Shown: positions 1 to 8,682 of the stretch, in pieces | How positions within the stretch are numbered: position 1 is the first letter of the stretch | Layout: the number at the start of each line of letters is the position of its first letter | NCBI GenBank assembly: GCA_944366945.1 | Contig: CALVWJ010000003.1 | Coordinates: 98,370 to 162,369, forward strand | DNA length: 64,000 bases | Source: an uncultured Clostridia bacterium | GTDB taxonomy: Bacteria; Bacillota; Clostridia; Christensenellales; CAG-138 | Reading direction: 5' to 3' | Notes under the pieces: generated by a model | Databases searched by the model: none | Told to the model about the DNA's origin: nothing | The model's input: only the letters and a program-made list of their open reading frames with translations | Made by a program: the position numbers and the translations under genes

Positions 1-1951
1 AATCGGGAGAGTTGCCGGTATTGGGCGGCGCGTAGACGACGGCTTCGCGGGGCAGCCCCGTGGTTTCGCATACGATCTGCACGAGCACAGTCCCAAGCCC
101 CTGGCCTATGCAGGATGCCCCCGTATGGATGTGCACTTTTGCATCTTTTACAACTAGGCGTACCCGTCCAGTATCCGGGAGCCCTACGCCCACGCCGGCG
201 TTTTTCATCGCGCAGGCGATGCCTGCATAGCTTGCGGCTTCATATTGTTCGCGCACAGCCTCGAGCGTTTCCGCAAGGCCGGTGGAGGCATCCACGATCT
301 GCCCGTTGGGCAGCGTTTGCCCCGGGCGGATGGCATTGCGGTAGCGGATTTCCCAGTGGCTGATGCCAACCATGTCCGCAGCCCGGTTGAGGAGCGTTTC
401 AATCGCAAAACAGGTCTGCGTTACGCCGAACCCGCGAAATGCGCCGGCAGGCGGGTTGTTGGTATACCAGGCATAGCCGTCGATCTCGAAATTTTGGTAG
501 TTATACGGCCCTGCGGCATGCGTGCAGGCGCGCTCCAGCACGGGGCCGCCCAACGAGGCGTAAGCGCCCGTATCGGCAACGACCGTGGCCTTTACGCCTT
601 GGATGATGCCGTTTTCATCCACGCCAAGCGTAAAATCCATCTCCATCGGGTGCCGCTTGGGGTGAATCAAGATGCTCTCCTCGCGCGTGAGCTTTACCTT
701 TACGGGGCGCTGGGCCAAGTAGGCAAGAAGCGCCGCGTGATGCTGCACGGTCACATCTTCCTTGCCCCCGAAGCCGCCACCCACCAGCTTGTTTTCTACC
801 CATACCTTTTCGTTGGGCAAGCCGAGCATGGGCGCGGTTTCGTGCTGTGTATCATAAACGCTTTGGTCGGAGGAGTAGATCATCACGCCGTCTTCCTTGG
901 GAAAGGCCACTGCACATTCCGGCTCAAGGAATGCGTGTTCGGTAAACGGCGTGGAAAAATGATCCTGCAGCACATAGTGTGCATTGCGGATGGCCTCCGC
1001 CGCATCGCCGCGCGAAACGTGCTTATGGGCGAGAAGGTTGCCATCCCGGTGCACGAGCGGCGCGCCTTCGGCCATGGCCTCTGCCGGCGAACGCACGGGC
1101 GTGAGCGGCTCATACTCTACGCGCACGAGCGCTTTTGCCGCCGCAAGGATCTCCGGCGTTTCGGCGGCGATCAAGGCAATGGCATCCCCAAGGTAATGCG
1201 TGATTCCGCCTACGGGGATCATGGTATCCCAATCCTTTTTTAAATGGCCTACTTTGTTCTCTCCGGGCACATCTGCGGCGGTGAGCACGAGCGCTACGCC
1301 GGGGAGAGCGCGGGCCTCTTCCGTATGGATTTTAAGCACGCGCGCGCGGGGATAAGCCGCGCGCACGGCACTGCCATAGAGCATGCCTTCCATGTAAAGA
1401 TCATCGCAATATTCGCCCGTGCCGAGAACCTTTTCGCGCACATCCAGCCGGTGCACGCGTGCGCCGAGCCGCCACGCCCCGGAATCCTCCGGCAAGCGCC
1501 CTGCGCGCAGATATTCCGCTGCGCGCCGCACGGCGTCTTTGATCTTTACATACCCCGTACAGCGGCAGATGTTGTTGCGCAGCGCGTAAGCGATTTCTTC
1601 CTCCGTAGGGGTGGGGTTCACATCGAGCAGCGCCTTTGCGCAGAGCACCATGCCCGGAATGCAAAAACCGCATTGCACGGCGCCTGCTTCGCCAAAGGCA
1701 AAGGCATAAACATCCTTTTCAAAATCCGAAAGCCCTTCCACGGTCAACACCGCTTTCCCTGCAAGCCGATCCGTTTGCTGGATGCAGGCGCGCGCGGGCT
1801 TTCCGTCGATGAGCACGGTGCAGGTTCCGCATGCGCCCTCGCTGCATCCATCCTTTACGGAGGTGAGGCGCAGGGTATCACGCAGATAACGCAGCAGTTT
1901 TTGGTTCTGTTCTACGGTTACGGTTTGCCCGTTTACAGTAAAGGTTGCCAT
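1..1951 (-). CDS. Selenium-dependent xanthine dehydrogenase-type molybdenum hydroxylase (partial, C-terminus cut by window edge)
   Basis: About 650 codons are visible, reading leftward off the window with no in-frame stop. The ATG at 1951 follows a GGAGGG ribosome site. The N-terminus is a plant-type [2Fe-2S] ferredoxin domain (Cys36, Cys41, Cys44, Cys56), followed by a second [2Fe-2S] domain (Cys94, Cys97, Cys129, Cys131 in QCGFC and CRCTG). From about residue 160 it becomes the molybdopterin-binding part, with VGGGFGGKED and GAFRGFGVTQ motifs. Iron-sulfur and molybdenum domains in one chain match the aldehyde oxidoreductase/selenium-dependent molybdenum hydroxylase 1 type. The FAD subunit is not in this chain. 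The likely role is oxidation of hypoxanthine/xanthine or a related purine, inferred from its ssnA/ygfK neighbours. Selenium in this family is a labile cofactor, not selenocysteine, and no in-frame TGA is seen. Confidence 0.9.
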   Translation of the reverse strand, partial: MATFTVNGQTVTVEQNQKLLRYLRDTLRLTSVKDGCSEGACGTCTVLIDGKPARACIQQTDRLAGKAVLTVEGLSDFEKDVYAFAFGEAGAVQCGFCIPGMVLCAKALLDVNPTPTEEEIAYALRNNICRCTGYVKIKDAVRRAAEYLRAGRLPEDSGAWRLGARVHRLDVREKVLGTGEYCDDLYMEGMLYGSAVRAAYPRARVLKIHTEEARALPGVALVLTAADVPGENKVGHLKKDWDTMIPVGGITHYLGDAIALIAAETPEILAAAKALVRVEYEPLTPVRSPAEAMAEGAPLVHRDGNLLAHKHVSRGDAAEAIRNAHYVLQDHFSTPFTEHAFLEPECAVAFPKEDGVMIYSSDQSVYDTQHETAPMLGLPNEKVWVENKLVGGGFGGKEDVTVQHHAALLAYLAQRPVKVKLTREESILIHPKRHPMEMDFTLGVDENGIIQGVKATVVADTGAYASLGGPVLERACTHAAGPYNYQNFEIDGYAWYTNNPPAGAFRGFGVTQTCFAIETLLNRAADMVGISHWEIRYRNAIRPGQTLPNGQIVDASTGLAETLEAVREQYEAASYAGIACAMKNAGVGVGLPDTGRVRLVVKDAKVHIHTGASCIGQGLGTVLVQIVCETTGLPREAVVYAPPNTGNSPD

Positions 1952-1978
1952 TGCGATCCCTCCGCTCGGTAAGCATAA

Positions 1979-4945
1979 TCAAAGCATGTAAGCATATTTG
2001 TGCACGATGGCGAGGATGAGCGCCCGGATTTCGGGGTCGAGCCCATTGCTGCTGGAAAGGTCATAATCGGAGACGGTGCCGCGCAAACGTACGCGCACCT
2101 TCGGGCATTTCGGGCAGAGCACGAAGAAACCATCGTTTTCGCTATCGAGAAAATCGCGCTCGTTTGCAAAGAGCGTAAACTTTTCCTTATAAGGTTTGCT
2201 GTCATAAGGGCAGAAGGTAGCGCAATTCCCACATTCGTTGCAAAGGAAATCCACATGAACGATCTGCCGCATCGCATGGCCCGGCACTTCAACCGCTACA
2301 TTCGCACGGTTGGGGCATACCGTAACGCAGGTTTCGCACACGGTATCGCAGGCAAGGCAACGCGCTGCATCACAGCCATCGGCGCATGGGTAAGCGAGTT
2401 TGCCTTTTTTCATCAGTGCTGCGCCATAGCCCGGGCGTGCACCTGCCGGGCGCTCTTCTTTGCGGCAAGCGCCGGTGATGGCGTCTGCTGCAGCGCGGGC
2501 ATCCGCGATGGCCTCTACCACTGTGGAAGGGCCGCGCAGGGCATCGCCCGCAACGTAGATCCCGTTCGGATAAGAAGCTTGTGCACGGCCGCGCGCATCG
2601 AGCGTTACGCCATAGGCGGCAAAGGCCTCCGGGTTCGGCGCCTCGCCCACCGCTGCAATGACCGTATCCGCCGGGATGCAAACCGTTTCGCCGGTTGGAA
2701 CGGGGGACTGGCGGCCGCTTGCATCCGGCGCGCCAAGCGCCATGCGCGCGCATGTGAGCATGCCGTCTGCATGTGCTTTCGGGGCAAGCAGCTCTGCAAA
2801 TTCCACGCCGTCCGCAAGGGCGAGCGCGAGCTCTTCCGCGTCCGCAGGCATATATTGCTTCGTGCGGCGGTAGACGATCGTTACCCTGCTTGCGCCCATG
2901 CGTTTTGCGGCGCGCGCGGCATCCATCGCCGTATTGCCGCCGCCGATTACCGCTACGCTTCCTCCGAGCGCGAGCGTTTCCGGCGCAGATTTCGCGCGCT
3001 TTAGGAAATCAATCACATTGAGCACGTTGCCTTCGAGCGCAAGCGTGCCGGGCTTTTCGGCGCCAAATGCGAGCAGAATGTTCTGATATCCTTGAGCGCG
3101 CAGCTGTTCGCACGCAGGCGCGGGCTTGCCGCAGACAAATTGCGCGCCCATGGCCTTTGCGAGCGCAACATCCTTTTCAATGGCCTCCTGCGGGATGCGA
3201 AACGCGGGAATAACGTGCTGCACGATGCCGCCGGGCGTTTCCTCCCGCTCGAATACGGTAGCAGGATATCCTGCGCGGGCAAGGAAATAGGCAGCCGCAA
3301 TGCCCGCCGGGCCGCCGCCGATGATGGCGGTTTTCGGAGCGCCTGGCTTTGGCGCAGGCGGCTTTAGCCCCGCCATGAGCGCGTCATAGCCGCGCTGTGC
3401 CGCTTCGAGCTTCACGCGGCGGATCTCAACGGGCGCTTCATAGAAGTTGCGCGTGCATTTTTCCATGCAGCGGTGCGCGCAGATCGTGCCTGTAATGAAC
3501 GGAAGCGGGTTCTTTTCGGTAATGCAACGAAGCGCCGCTTCATATTCCCCCTTTTCGCAGAGCGCCATATATTCGGGAACGTCTTGCCCAATGGGGCAGC
3601 CGCCCTTGCAGGGGGCGGTGAAACAGTCGATCAAAGGTACCTTTTTGGGCAGCTTGCGCGGCGGCAGGGGCTTTTCCGGCTTGCGGTAATGCGCATCCGT
3701 GCGCGCAGCGCGCGCAAGTGCGGCGGCAGCTGCGACGTCCACGCCCACAAAGGGTTTATAGACAAGGCCGGATAGCGTTTCGGCAATTTGCGCCATGCGG
3801 GCATAGCCACCCGGCTTTAGGATGGTCGTCGCCATCGTAATGGGCCAGATGCCTGCCTCAAAAAGCGCTTGCACATTGTAAAAATCCGCGCCGCCGGAAT
3901 AGGAGAGGCGCAGCCTGCCATCGAATTCCTCCGCCATACGGCGCGCCATTTCGATGGTGAGCGGAAATAGAGCACGGCCGGACATGTACATTTCTGCGCT
4001 CGGCAATTCGCCCGCTTTCACGTCCACCGGGAACGTGTTGGAAAGCTTCAAGCCAAATTCGAGCCCAAGGCCAGCAGCAAGCGCGCTGAGGCGGCGGAAC
4101 ATGGGCACCGCATCCTCATATTGCAGGTCCTCTTTAAAATGGTGATCGTCAAAAGCAATGTACCCATATCCCAGGGCGTCAAGCGTTGCGCGCGCAAAAT
4201 CATAGCCAAGGAGCGTAGGGTTGCACTTGACGAAGGTGTTGAGCCGCTTTTCTTGAATAAGATAGGAAGCGATGGCTTCGATTTCATCCGGCGGGCAGCC
4301 ATGGAGCGTGGATACGGTTACGCCCGTGCAAATGTGCGGGGTGATGGTTGCAAGAAAATCCGCATCCTCGGGGAACGCAGAAAGCGCATATTCCATGCAT
4401 TCCTTCCAGATGGGTGTAGCCGATGCATCCTTCATGCCTTCGATGAAACGATCCATCTTTTCCGTTTGGATCCCGGCAAGGTCATAGCCTACGCTCATGT
4501 TGAAGGCGAAGCCGCACGGATCGCCCAGGTTCCATTTGCGGCTGATGATTTTGAGGGCAAACCAGGCCTTAACGTATTCCTCAAACGCTTGCTCCACGGT
4601 GAGCTCCGTAGACCATTCGCAATTATAACCCTCATCCTCCGCGCGGATGCACGGGCGGCCGATGCACGCTGCAAGCTCGGCACCATCCATTTTTTGTACG
4701 GTTTTAAGCTCAAAAAAGCGTGCGCCCGCATAATAGGCTGCGATGATATTTTCTGCAAGCTGCGTATTTGGGCCAGCGGCAGGGCCAAACGGCGTTTCGA
4801 TTGTTTCGCGGAACAATGGGAGCATTTTTTCATCCCGCTTCATGAAGGGCTTCTGCACACCAAAGACCGCGCCGTGCGCGTCCCGCTCGCAGAAAAGCCA
4901 ATCCATCAGTTTCGAAAAAGGCATAGGGGTCATGCGTTCGCTCAT
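1979..4945 (-). CDS. ygfK: YgfK-type putative selenate reductase subunit / FAD-FeS oxidoreductase
   Basis: 988 aa, close to the usual size of the YgfK family (about 1,010-1,030 aa). The N-terminal about 430 residues form a dihydroorotate-dehydrogenase-like domain. A glutamate-synthase-small-subunit-like region follows, with a Cys-rich segment (APCKGGCPIGQDVPEY), an FAD-binding GGGPAGIAAAY and an NAD(P)-binding IGGGNTAMDAAR. The C-terminus carries two ferredoxin-type clusters (CLACDTVCETCVTVCPN and CNECGNCATFCPYD). The ATG at 4945 is preceded by AAGGAGGT; a longer reading from 5143 would overlap ssnA and is not used. It is 27 nt from the downstream hydroxylase gene, so both probably share one transcript. 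The family name reflects linkage to selenium genes. Electron transfer to or from the molybdenum hydroxylase is an inference. Confidence 0.93.
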   Translation of the reverse strand: MSERMTPMPFSKLMDWLFCERDAHGAVFGVQKPFMKRDEKMLPLFRETIETPFGPAAGPNTQLAENIIAAYYAGARFFELKTVQKMDGAELAACIGRPCIRAEDEGYNCEWSTELTVEQAFEEYVKAWFALKIISRKWNLGDPCGFAFNMSVGYDLAGIQTEKMDRFIEGMKDASATPIWKECMEYALSAFPEDADFLATITPHICTGVTVSTLHGCPPDEIEAIASYLIQEKRLNTFVKCNPTLLGYDFARATLDALGYGYIAFDDHHFKEDLQYEDAVPMFRRLSALAAGLGLEFGLKLSNTFPVDVKAGELPSAEMYMSGRALFPLTIEMARRMAEEFDGRLRLSYSGGADFYNVQALFEAGIWPITMATTILKPGGYARMAQIAETLSGLVYKPFVGVDVAAAAALARAARTDAHYRKPEKPLPPRKLPKKVPLIDCFTAPCKGGCPIGQDVPEYMALCEKGEYEAALRCITEKNPLPFITGTICAHRCMEKCTRNFYEAPVEIRRVKLEAAQRGYDALMAGLKPPAPKPGAPKTAIIGGGPAGIAAAYFLARAGYPATVFEREETPGGIVQHVIPAFRIPQEAIEKDVALAKAMGAQFVCGKPAPACEQLRAQGYQNILLAFGAEKPGTLALEGNVLNVIDFLKRAKSAPETLALGGSVAVIGGGNTAMDAARAAKRMGASRVTIVYRRTKQYMPADAEELALALADGVEFAELLAPKAHADGMLTCARMALGAPDASGRQSPVPTGETVCIPADTVIAAVGEAPNPEAFAAYGVTLDARGRAQASYPNGIYVAGDALRGPSTVVEAIADARAAADAITGACRKEERPAGARPGYGAALMKKGKLAYPCADGCDAARCLACDTVCETCVTVCPNRANVAVEVPGHAMRQIVHVDFLCNECGNCATFCPYDSKPYKEKFTLFANERDFLDSENDGFFVLCPKCPKVRVRLRGTVSDYDLSSSNGLDPEIRALILAIVHKYAYML

Positions 4946-4976
4946 AGGTACCTCCTTGCTGCAAGAATAGGGGGGA

Positions 4977-6308
4977 TTAACAGCCCAGCCGCTTCCAGAG
5001 CCTGCTGCTGACTTCGCGCGTGTGCGCATGGACTGCTTCTTCATCCGCGCAGATGAGCACGCGGTCGCGCATGAGGATCTGCCCTGCGCACATGGTGGTT
5101 TCGCATTGGCGGCCCGCCATGCCGAAAAGAATGTGTCCATCAATGTTGTCGGCGGAAAATGGGGTGAAGGGTTTGTAATCCATCACGATCACATCGGCCG
5201 CAGCGCCGGGCTTGAGCACGCCAAGCGCATCGTGGAAATAGCGCGCGGCAATCTTTGCGTTGTTGTAAAACAGCATGGCGACCGCTTCGCCCCAGCCAAC
5301 ATTGGGTAAACATGCGTTGTGGCGCTGAATGGTGAGCGCAGCCTTGAGGCTTTCGGTCATGTCGAAGGTATAGGCGTCCGTGCCGAGGCCCACGAGCACC
5401 CCCTTCTTAAAGAATTGCAGTACGGGTGAACAGCCCACTGCATTCCCCATATTGGATTGCGGGTTGTTTACAACCATCGTATCCGTTTCCTTTATAAGAT
5501 CCATTTCCGCGGGGTTTACATGGATGCAGTGGCCCAGGATCGTCTTTTCTCCCAGAATGCCCTGGTTGAGCAGGCGGTTCACCGGGCGCGTGCCATAATT
5601 GCGCAGGGTATCGTAAACATCGTTCATGCCTTCGGAAACATGAATGTGGAACCCGGTGCGGCCATTGTTTGCGGCAACGCATTGCTCCATGGTGCGATCG
5701 GAGATGGTAAAGAGCGCGTGCATGCCGAACATGGCCTTGATAAGCGGATCCTGCTCCCGCTCGCAGTGGGTGATGAAAGACTCGTTTTCACGTATGGCGG
5801 CATCGCATTTTTCCTGCCCGTCGCGCTCGCTCACCTCATAGCAAAGCACAGTGCGCACGCCCAGCTCCTTTGCGACTTCCGCAATGGTAAACAGGCTTCC
5901 TTCGATCTCGCAATAGCTTGCATGGTGGTCAAACACCGTTGTGCAGCCTGTTTTGATGGAATCGATGTAGGTAATGTATGCGCTCTGCCGCGTATCCTCC
6001 AACGTGAGGTTGCGGTCCAGCCGCCACCACATACCGTCGAGCACCTCGTAGAAATTGGTTGGGTTATAGTTCGGCATTGTCAAGCCGCGGGCAAGGGCGC
6101 TGTAGATGTGGGAATGCGCGTTGATGAACGCCGGCATGATCACGCCGCCCTTTGCATCCACGAATTCCGCATCTGGATACTTTGCGCAAAGCGCCGCTGT
6201 TTCTCCAACTTCAACGATCTTTGTGCCGGAAACCGCTACGCCGCCGTTTTCGATGTAAGGGGCGGCGTCATCCCGGGTGATGAGCCTTCCGTTTGCAATC
6301 AGAATCAT
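4977..6308 (-). CDS. ssnA: SsnA-type putative aminohydrolase of the purine/selenium cluster
   Basis: 443 aa, matching SsnA family length (about 442 aa). It is an amidohydrolase-superfamily TIM barrel. The first metal-binding HxH is in INAHSHIYSAL near residue 65, with further conserved stretches FDHHASY, FHIHVSEG, LGHCIHV and LGTDAYTFD. The family is believed to deaminate or hydrolyse purine-like rings; its substrate is not settled. The gene is first in the leftward operon ssnA-ygfK-hydroxylase and ends 31 nt before the ygfK start. The ATG at 6308 has AAGGAGGAA upstream. Transcription starts at the promoter at 6461-6489 and must pass a terminator hairpin in the 145-nt leader, so expression is probably attenuated. 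Confidence 0.93.
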   Translation of the reverse strand: MILIANGRLITRDDAAPYIENGGVAVSGTKIVEVGETAALCAKYPDAEFVDAKGGVIMPAFINAHSHIYSALARGLTMPNYNPTNFYEVLDGMWWRLDRNLTLEDTRQSAYITYIDSIKTGCTTVFDHHASYCEIEGSLFTIAEVAKELGVRTVLCYEVSERDGQEKCDAAIRENESFITHCEREQDPLIKAMFGMHALFTISDRTMEQCVAANNGRTGFHIHVSEGMNDVYDTLRNYGTRPVNRLLNQGILGEKTILGHCIHVNPAEMDLIKETDTMVVNNPQSNMGNAVGCSPVLQFFKKGVLVGLGTDAYTFDMTESLKAALTIQRHNACLPNVGWGEAVAMLFYNNAKIAARYFHDALGVLKPGAAADVIVMDYKPFTPFSADNIDGHILFGMAGRQCETTMCAGQILMRDRVLICADEEAVHAHTREVSSRLWKRLGC

Positions 6309-6356
6309 TGGGGTTCCTCCTTATTCGCTTTTGATCTTGCGCGGCTGTGCAGAAAC

Positions 6357-6399
6357 AAAAAAGCGCGCCCAAACAAATCCATGTTCGTAGCCCGCGCGC
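6357..6399 (-). terminator. Rho-independent terminator inside the ssnA leader (candidate attenuator)
   Basis: On the minus strand, GCGCGC (6399-6394) pairs with GCGCGC (6368-6363). An inner stem CGAACA/TGTTTG encloses the loop, and six T residues (6362-6357) follow. It lies between the promoter and the ssnA start codon, so it would stop transcription before the operon unless relieved. About 55 nt of leader precede the hairpin and could hold a sensor. I do not recognise a known riboswitch there. Confidence 0.7.
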
Positions 6400-6460
6400 G
6401 AAGCACTCCCTTGCAGCTATACAATCCATATTAACACTACTGATAAGAATAATTTTTTTT

Positions 6461-6489
6461 ATCATAACACAGCAAAGGGAAAAACACAA
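6461..6489 (-). promoter_or_regulatory. Promoter of the ssnA-ygfK-hydroxylase operon
   Basis: Minus strand TTGTGT (6489-6484), 17-nt spacer, TATGAT (6466-6461). The expected start of transcription is near 6454, giving a leader of about 145 nt. Confidence 0.65.
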
Positions 6490-6544
6490 GGCACGCTGGA
6501 AATACAAAATTTTTTTGAAAGCAAAAAAATATTTTGATTCAACC

Positions 6545-6572
6545 TTGCAATTTTGCGGGGATATGATATATT
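6545..6572 (+). promoter_or_regulatory. Promoter of the regulator-ygeY-ygeW operon
   Basis: TTGCAA (6545-6550), 16-nt spacer, TATATT (6567-6572), about 30 nt before the regulator start codon. It lies back to back with the ssnA promoter in an AT-rich divergent region, so one regulator could act on both. Confidence 0.5.
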
Positions 6573-6603
6573 GTTTTTAACGATGATCATGAGGAGGAAG
6601 CCT

Positions 6604-7254
6604 ATGCAGGAGACGACGCTCGACCTGCTCAAGCGGCTGGCAAAAGCGCTTTCCGCCCAGTTTGGGGAGAATTGCGAAATCGTTGTGCACGACATTTCTT
6701 CGGGCAACCCGGAAAACACCATCGCTGTAATCGAAAACGGGCATGTATCCCGCCGCAATGCGGATGCAGGCCCTTCCCATATTGCGCTCGAGGCCATGAA
6801 AGAGGGGCGGCGGAATATTCGGGATCAATATAACTACTTAACCCAGACGGCTGACGGCCGCATCCTGCGTTCGAGCACGGTCTATGTGAACGATGACGAG
6901 GGCCGGCCCATCGGCATTTTCTGCATCAATTACGACCTTACAGCCCTCATGATGGCGAAAGCTACCGTGGATGCGCTGGTGCAGGCGCCGCGCGCCGAGG
7001 GTGAGCCGGAACGCATCCCAACCAATGTGAACGATCTGCTTGACGAGCTGCTTGAGCAATCCGTGCGCATCGTCGGCAAGCCCGTTGCGATGATGAACAA
7101 GGACGACAAGGTCAAGGCCATCGGCTATCTCAACGACGCCGGGGCAATGCTCATCACCAAGAGCGGGGATAAAATCGCCAAATATTTTGGAATCAGCAAA
7201 TATACGCTGTATTCCTATCTGGATACCAGCAATACTTCCACCCAGCAATCCTAG
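6604..7254 (+). CDS. YheO/DauR-type transcriptional regulator (PAS-like domain plus HTH)
   Basis: 216 aa from the ATG at 6604 (AGGAGGAAG at 6592-6600); an in-frame ATG at 6553 lacks a ribosome site and overlaps the promoter. The first about 120 residues form a YheO-like PAS domain, with the typical opening LAKALSAQFGENCEIVVHD and a central NYDLT. The C-terminal about 65 residues form the helix-turn-helix seen in this family (DAGAMLITKSGDKIAKYFGI and following, then YTLYSYL). It opens the rightward operon with ygeY and ygeW. Regulators of this type often sit beside ygeY-like genes, so it probably senses a purine or amino-acid intermediate and controls both arms of the divergent cluster. The ligand is unknown. 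Confidence 0.88.
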   Translation: MQETTLDLLKRLAKALSAQFGENCEIVVHDISSGNPENTIAVIENGHVSRRNADAGPSHIALEAMKEGRRNIRDQYNYLTQTADGRILRSSTVYVNDDEGRPIGIFCINYDLTALMMAKATVDALVQAPRAEGEPERIPTNVNDLLDELLEQSVRIVGKPVAMMNKDDKVKAIGYLNDAGAMLITKSGDKIAKYFGISKYTLYSYLDTSNTSTQQS

Positions 7255-7299
7255 CATTTGTAAGCTTCCGAATAATTCATAGAAAGGATGGAAAACACC

Positions 7300-8670
7300 G
7301 TGAATTTCGACGAGATCAAAAAAGCTTCCGAAGGGTATCTCCCGCAAATGACGAAATTCCTGCGCGACCTCATCCGCATCCCGAGTGAAAGCTGCGGGGA
7401 GGAGGGCGTAATCCGGCGCACCATTCAAGAGATGGAGGCGCTTGGCTTTGACAAAGCGGAGATTGATCCAGAAGGCAATGCGCTTGGCTGGATGGGCACG
7501 GGCGATAAGATCATCGCCTTTGATGGGCATATTGACACCGTTGGCATCGGCAACCGCAGCAACTGGGAGCATGACCCTTACGAAGGCTATGAGACGGACG
7601 AAATCATCTATGGCCGCGGGGGCTCCGACCAGGAAGGCGGCGTGGTCAGCGCGGTCTACGGCGCAAAAATCATGAAGGAGCTTGGGTTGATTCCGAAAGG
7701 ATACAAAATCCTTGTTACGGCAACCGTGCAGGAAGAGGATTGCGACGGCCTGTGCTGGCAGTATATCCACAATGAGGATAAGATCACCCCGGAATTCGTG
7801 GTTTCCACGGAACCCACAGATGGTGGCATCTACCGCGGGCATCGCGGCAGGATGGAGATCCGCGTGGATGTTAAGGGCATTTCCTGCCATGGCAGCGCGC
7901 CGGAGCGCGGGGACAACGCGATTTACAAAATGGCGGATATCCTCCAGGAGGTGCGCGCGCTGAACGAAAATGGCTGCGGGCCGGAAACGGAAATCAAGGG
8001 CCTTGTTAAGATGCTTGAGCCGGAGTTTAACCCGGAGCACTATGAGGATGCGCGCTTCCTTGGCCGCGGCACGATCACGGTATCCGAAATCTTTTATACC
8101 TCGCCAAGCCGCTGCGCAGTTGCGGATTCCTGCGCCGTATCGCTCGACCGCCGCATGACCGCAGGCGAAACCTGGGATTCCTGCCTGGAAGAGATTCGCA
8201 ACCTTCCGGCATGTAAAAAGTATGGCAGCGACGTGAAGGTATCCATGTATATGTACGACCGCCCTGCGTGGACCGGCCTTACCTATGAAACGGAATGCTA
8301 CTTCCCGACCTGGATCAACAAGGAAAACGCAGCGCATGTGCAGGCCGTTGCGGATGCCCACAAGGCGCTCTATGGCGATAAACGCGTGGGCGCGCCCTCT
8401 GCGATGGATAAGCGCAACCGCCCCTTGATCGATAAGTGGACTTTCTCCACCAACGGCGTTTCCATCCAGGGACGCTACGGCATCCCCTGCGTGGGCTTTG
8501 GGCCGGGCGCAGAATCGCAGGCGCATGCGCCCAACGAGATCACCTGGAAGCAGGACCTTGTTGTATGCGCAGCCGTTTACGCTGCAACGCCGCTTTTCTA
8601 TAAGGAAGAAAACAAAACAGAGGATGTAGTGCAGTTCCGCGCTGGGAAAACAAACAACAACATTCAATAA
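7300..8670 (+). CDS. ygeY: YgeY-type selenium metabolism hydrolase (M20 peptidase family)
   Basis: 456 aa if the GTG at 7300 is used. The ATG at 7288 is in frame, but its purine-rich AGAAAGG abuts it with no spacing, while the GTG has suitable spacing. It is an M20-type metallohydrolase. The metal site motif FDGHIDTVG is near residue 70, [10 protein letters not shown] near 105, the catalytic/metal acid pair QEEDCDG near 145 and STEPTDG near 170. A C-terminal metal-ligand region follows. Members are related to acetylornithine deacetylase and argE-type enzymes. In E. coli the gene belongs to the ygeWXY-xdh-ssnA-ygfK group linked to anaerobic purine/urate use. It lies 12 nt before ygeW in the same operon. 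The substrate is unproven. Confidence 0.92.
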   Translation: MNFDEIKKASEGYLPQMTKFLRDLIRIPSESCGEEGVIRRTIQEMEALGFDKAEIDPEGNALGWMGTGDKIIAFDGHIDTVGIGNRSNWEHDPYEGYETDEIIYGRGGSDQEGGVVSAVYGAKIMKELGLIPKGYKILVTATVQEEDCDGLCWQYIHNEDKITPEFVVSTEPTDGGIYRGHRGRMEIRVDVKGISCHGSAPERGDNAIYKMADILQEVRALNENGCGPETEIKGLVKMLEPEFNPEHYEDARFLGRGTITVSEIFYTSPSRCAVADSCAVSLDRRMTAGETWDSCLEEIRNLPACKKYGSDVKVSMYMYDRPAWTGLTYETECYFPTWINKENAAHVQAVADAHKALYGDKRVGAPSAMDKRNRPLIDKWTFSTNGVSIQGRYGIPCVGFGPGAESQAHAPNEITWKQDLVVCAAVYAATPLFYKEENKTEDVVQFRAGKTNNNIQ

Positions 8671-8682
8671 ACGGAGGCCAAA

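Noticed and set aside
1..1951. Selenocysteine in the xanthine-dehydrogenase-type protein
   Set aside because: No in-frame TGA is present in the visible part, and family selenium is a labile cofactor.
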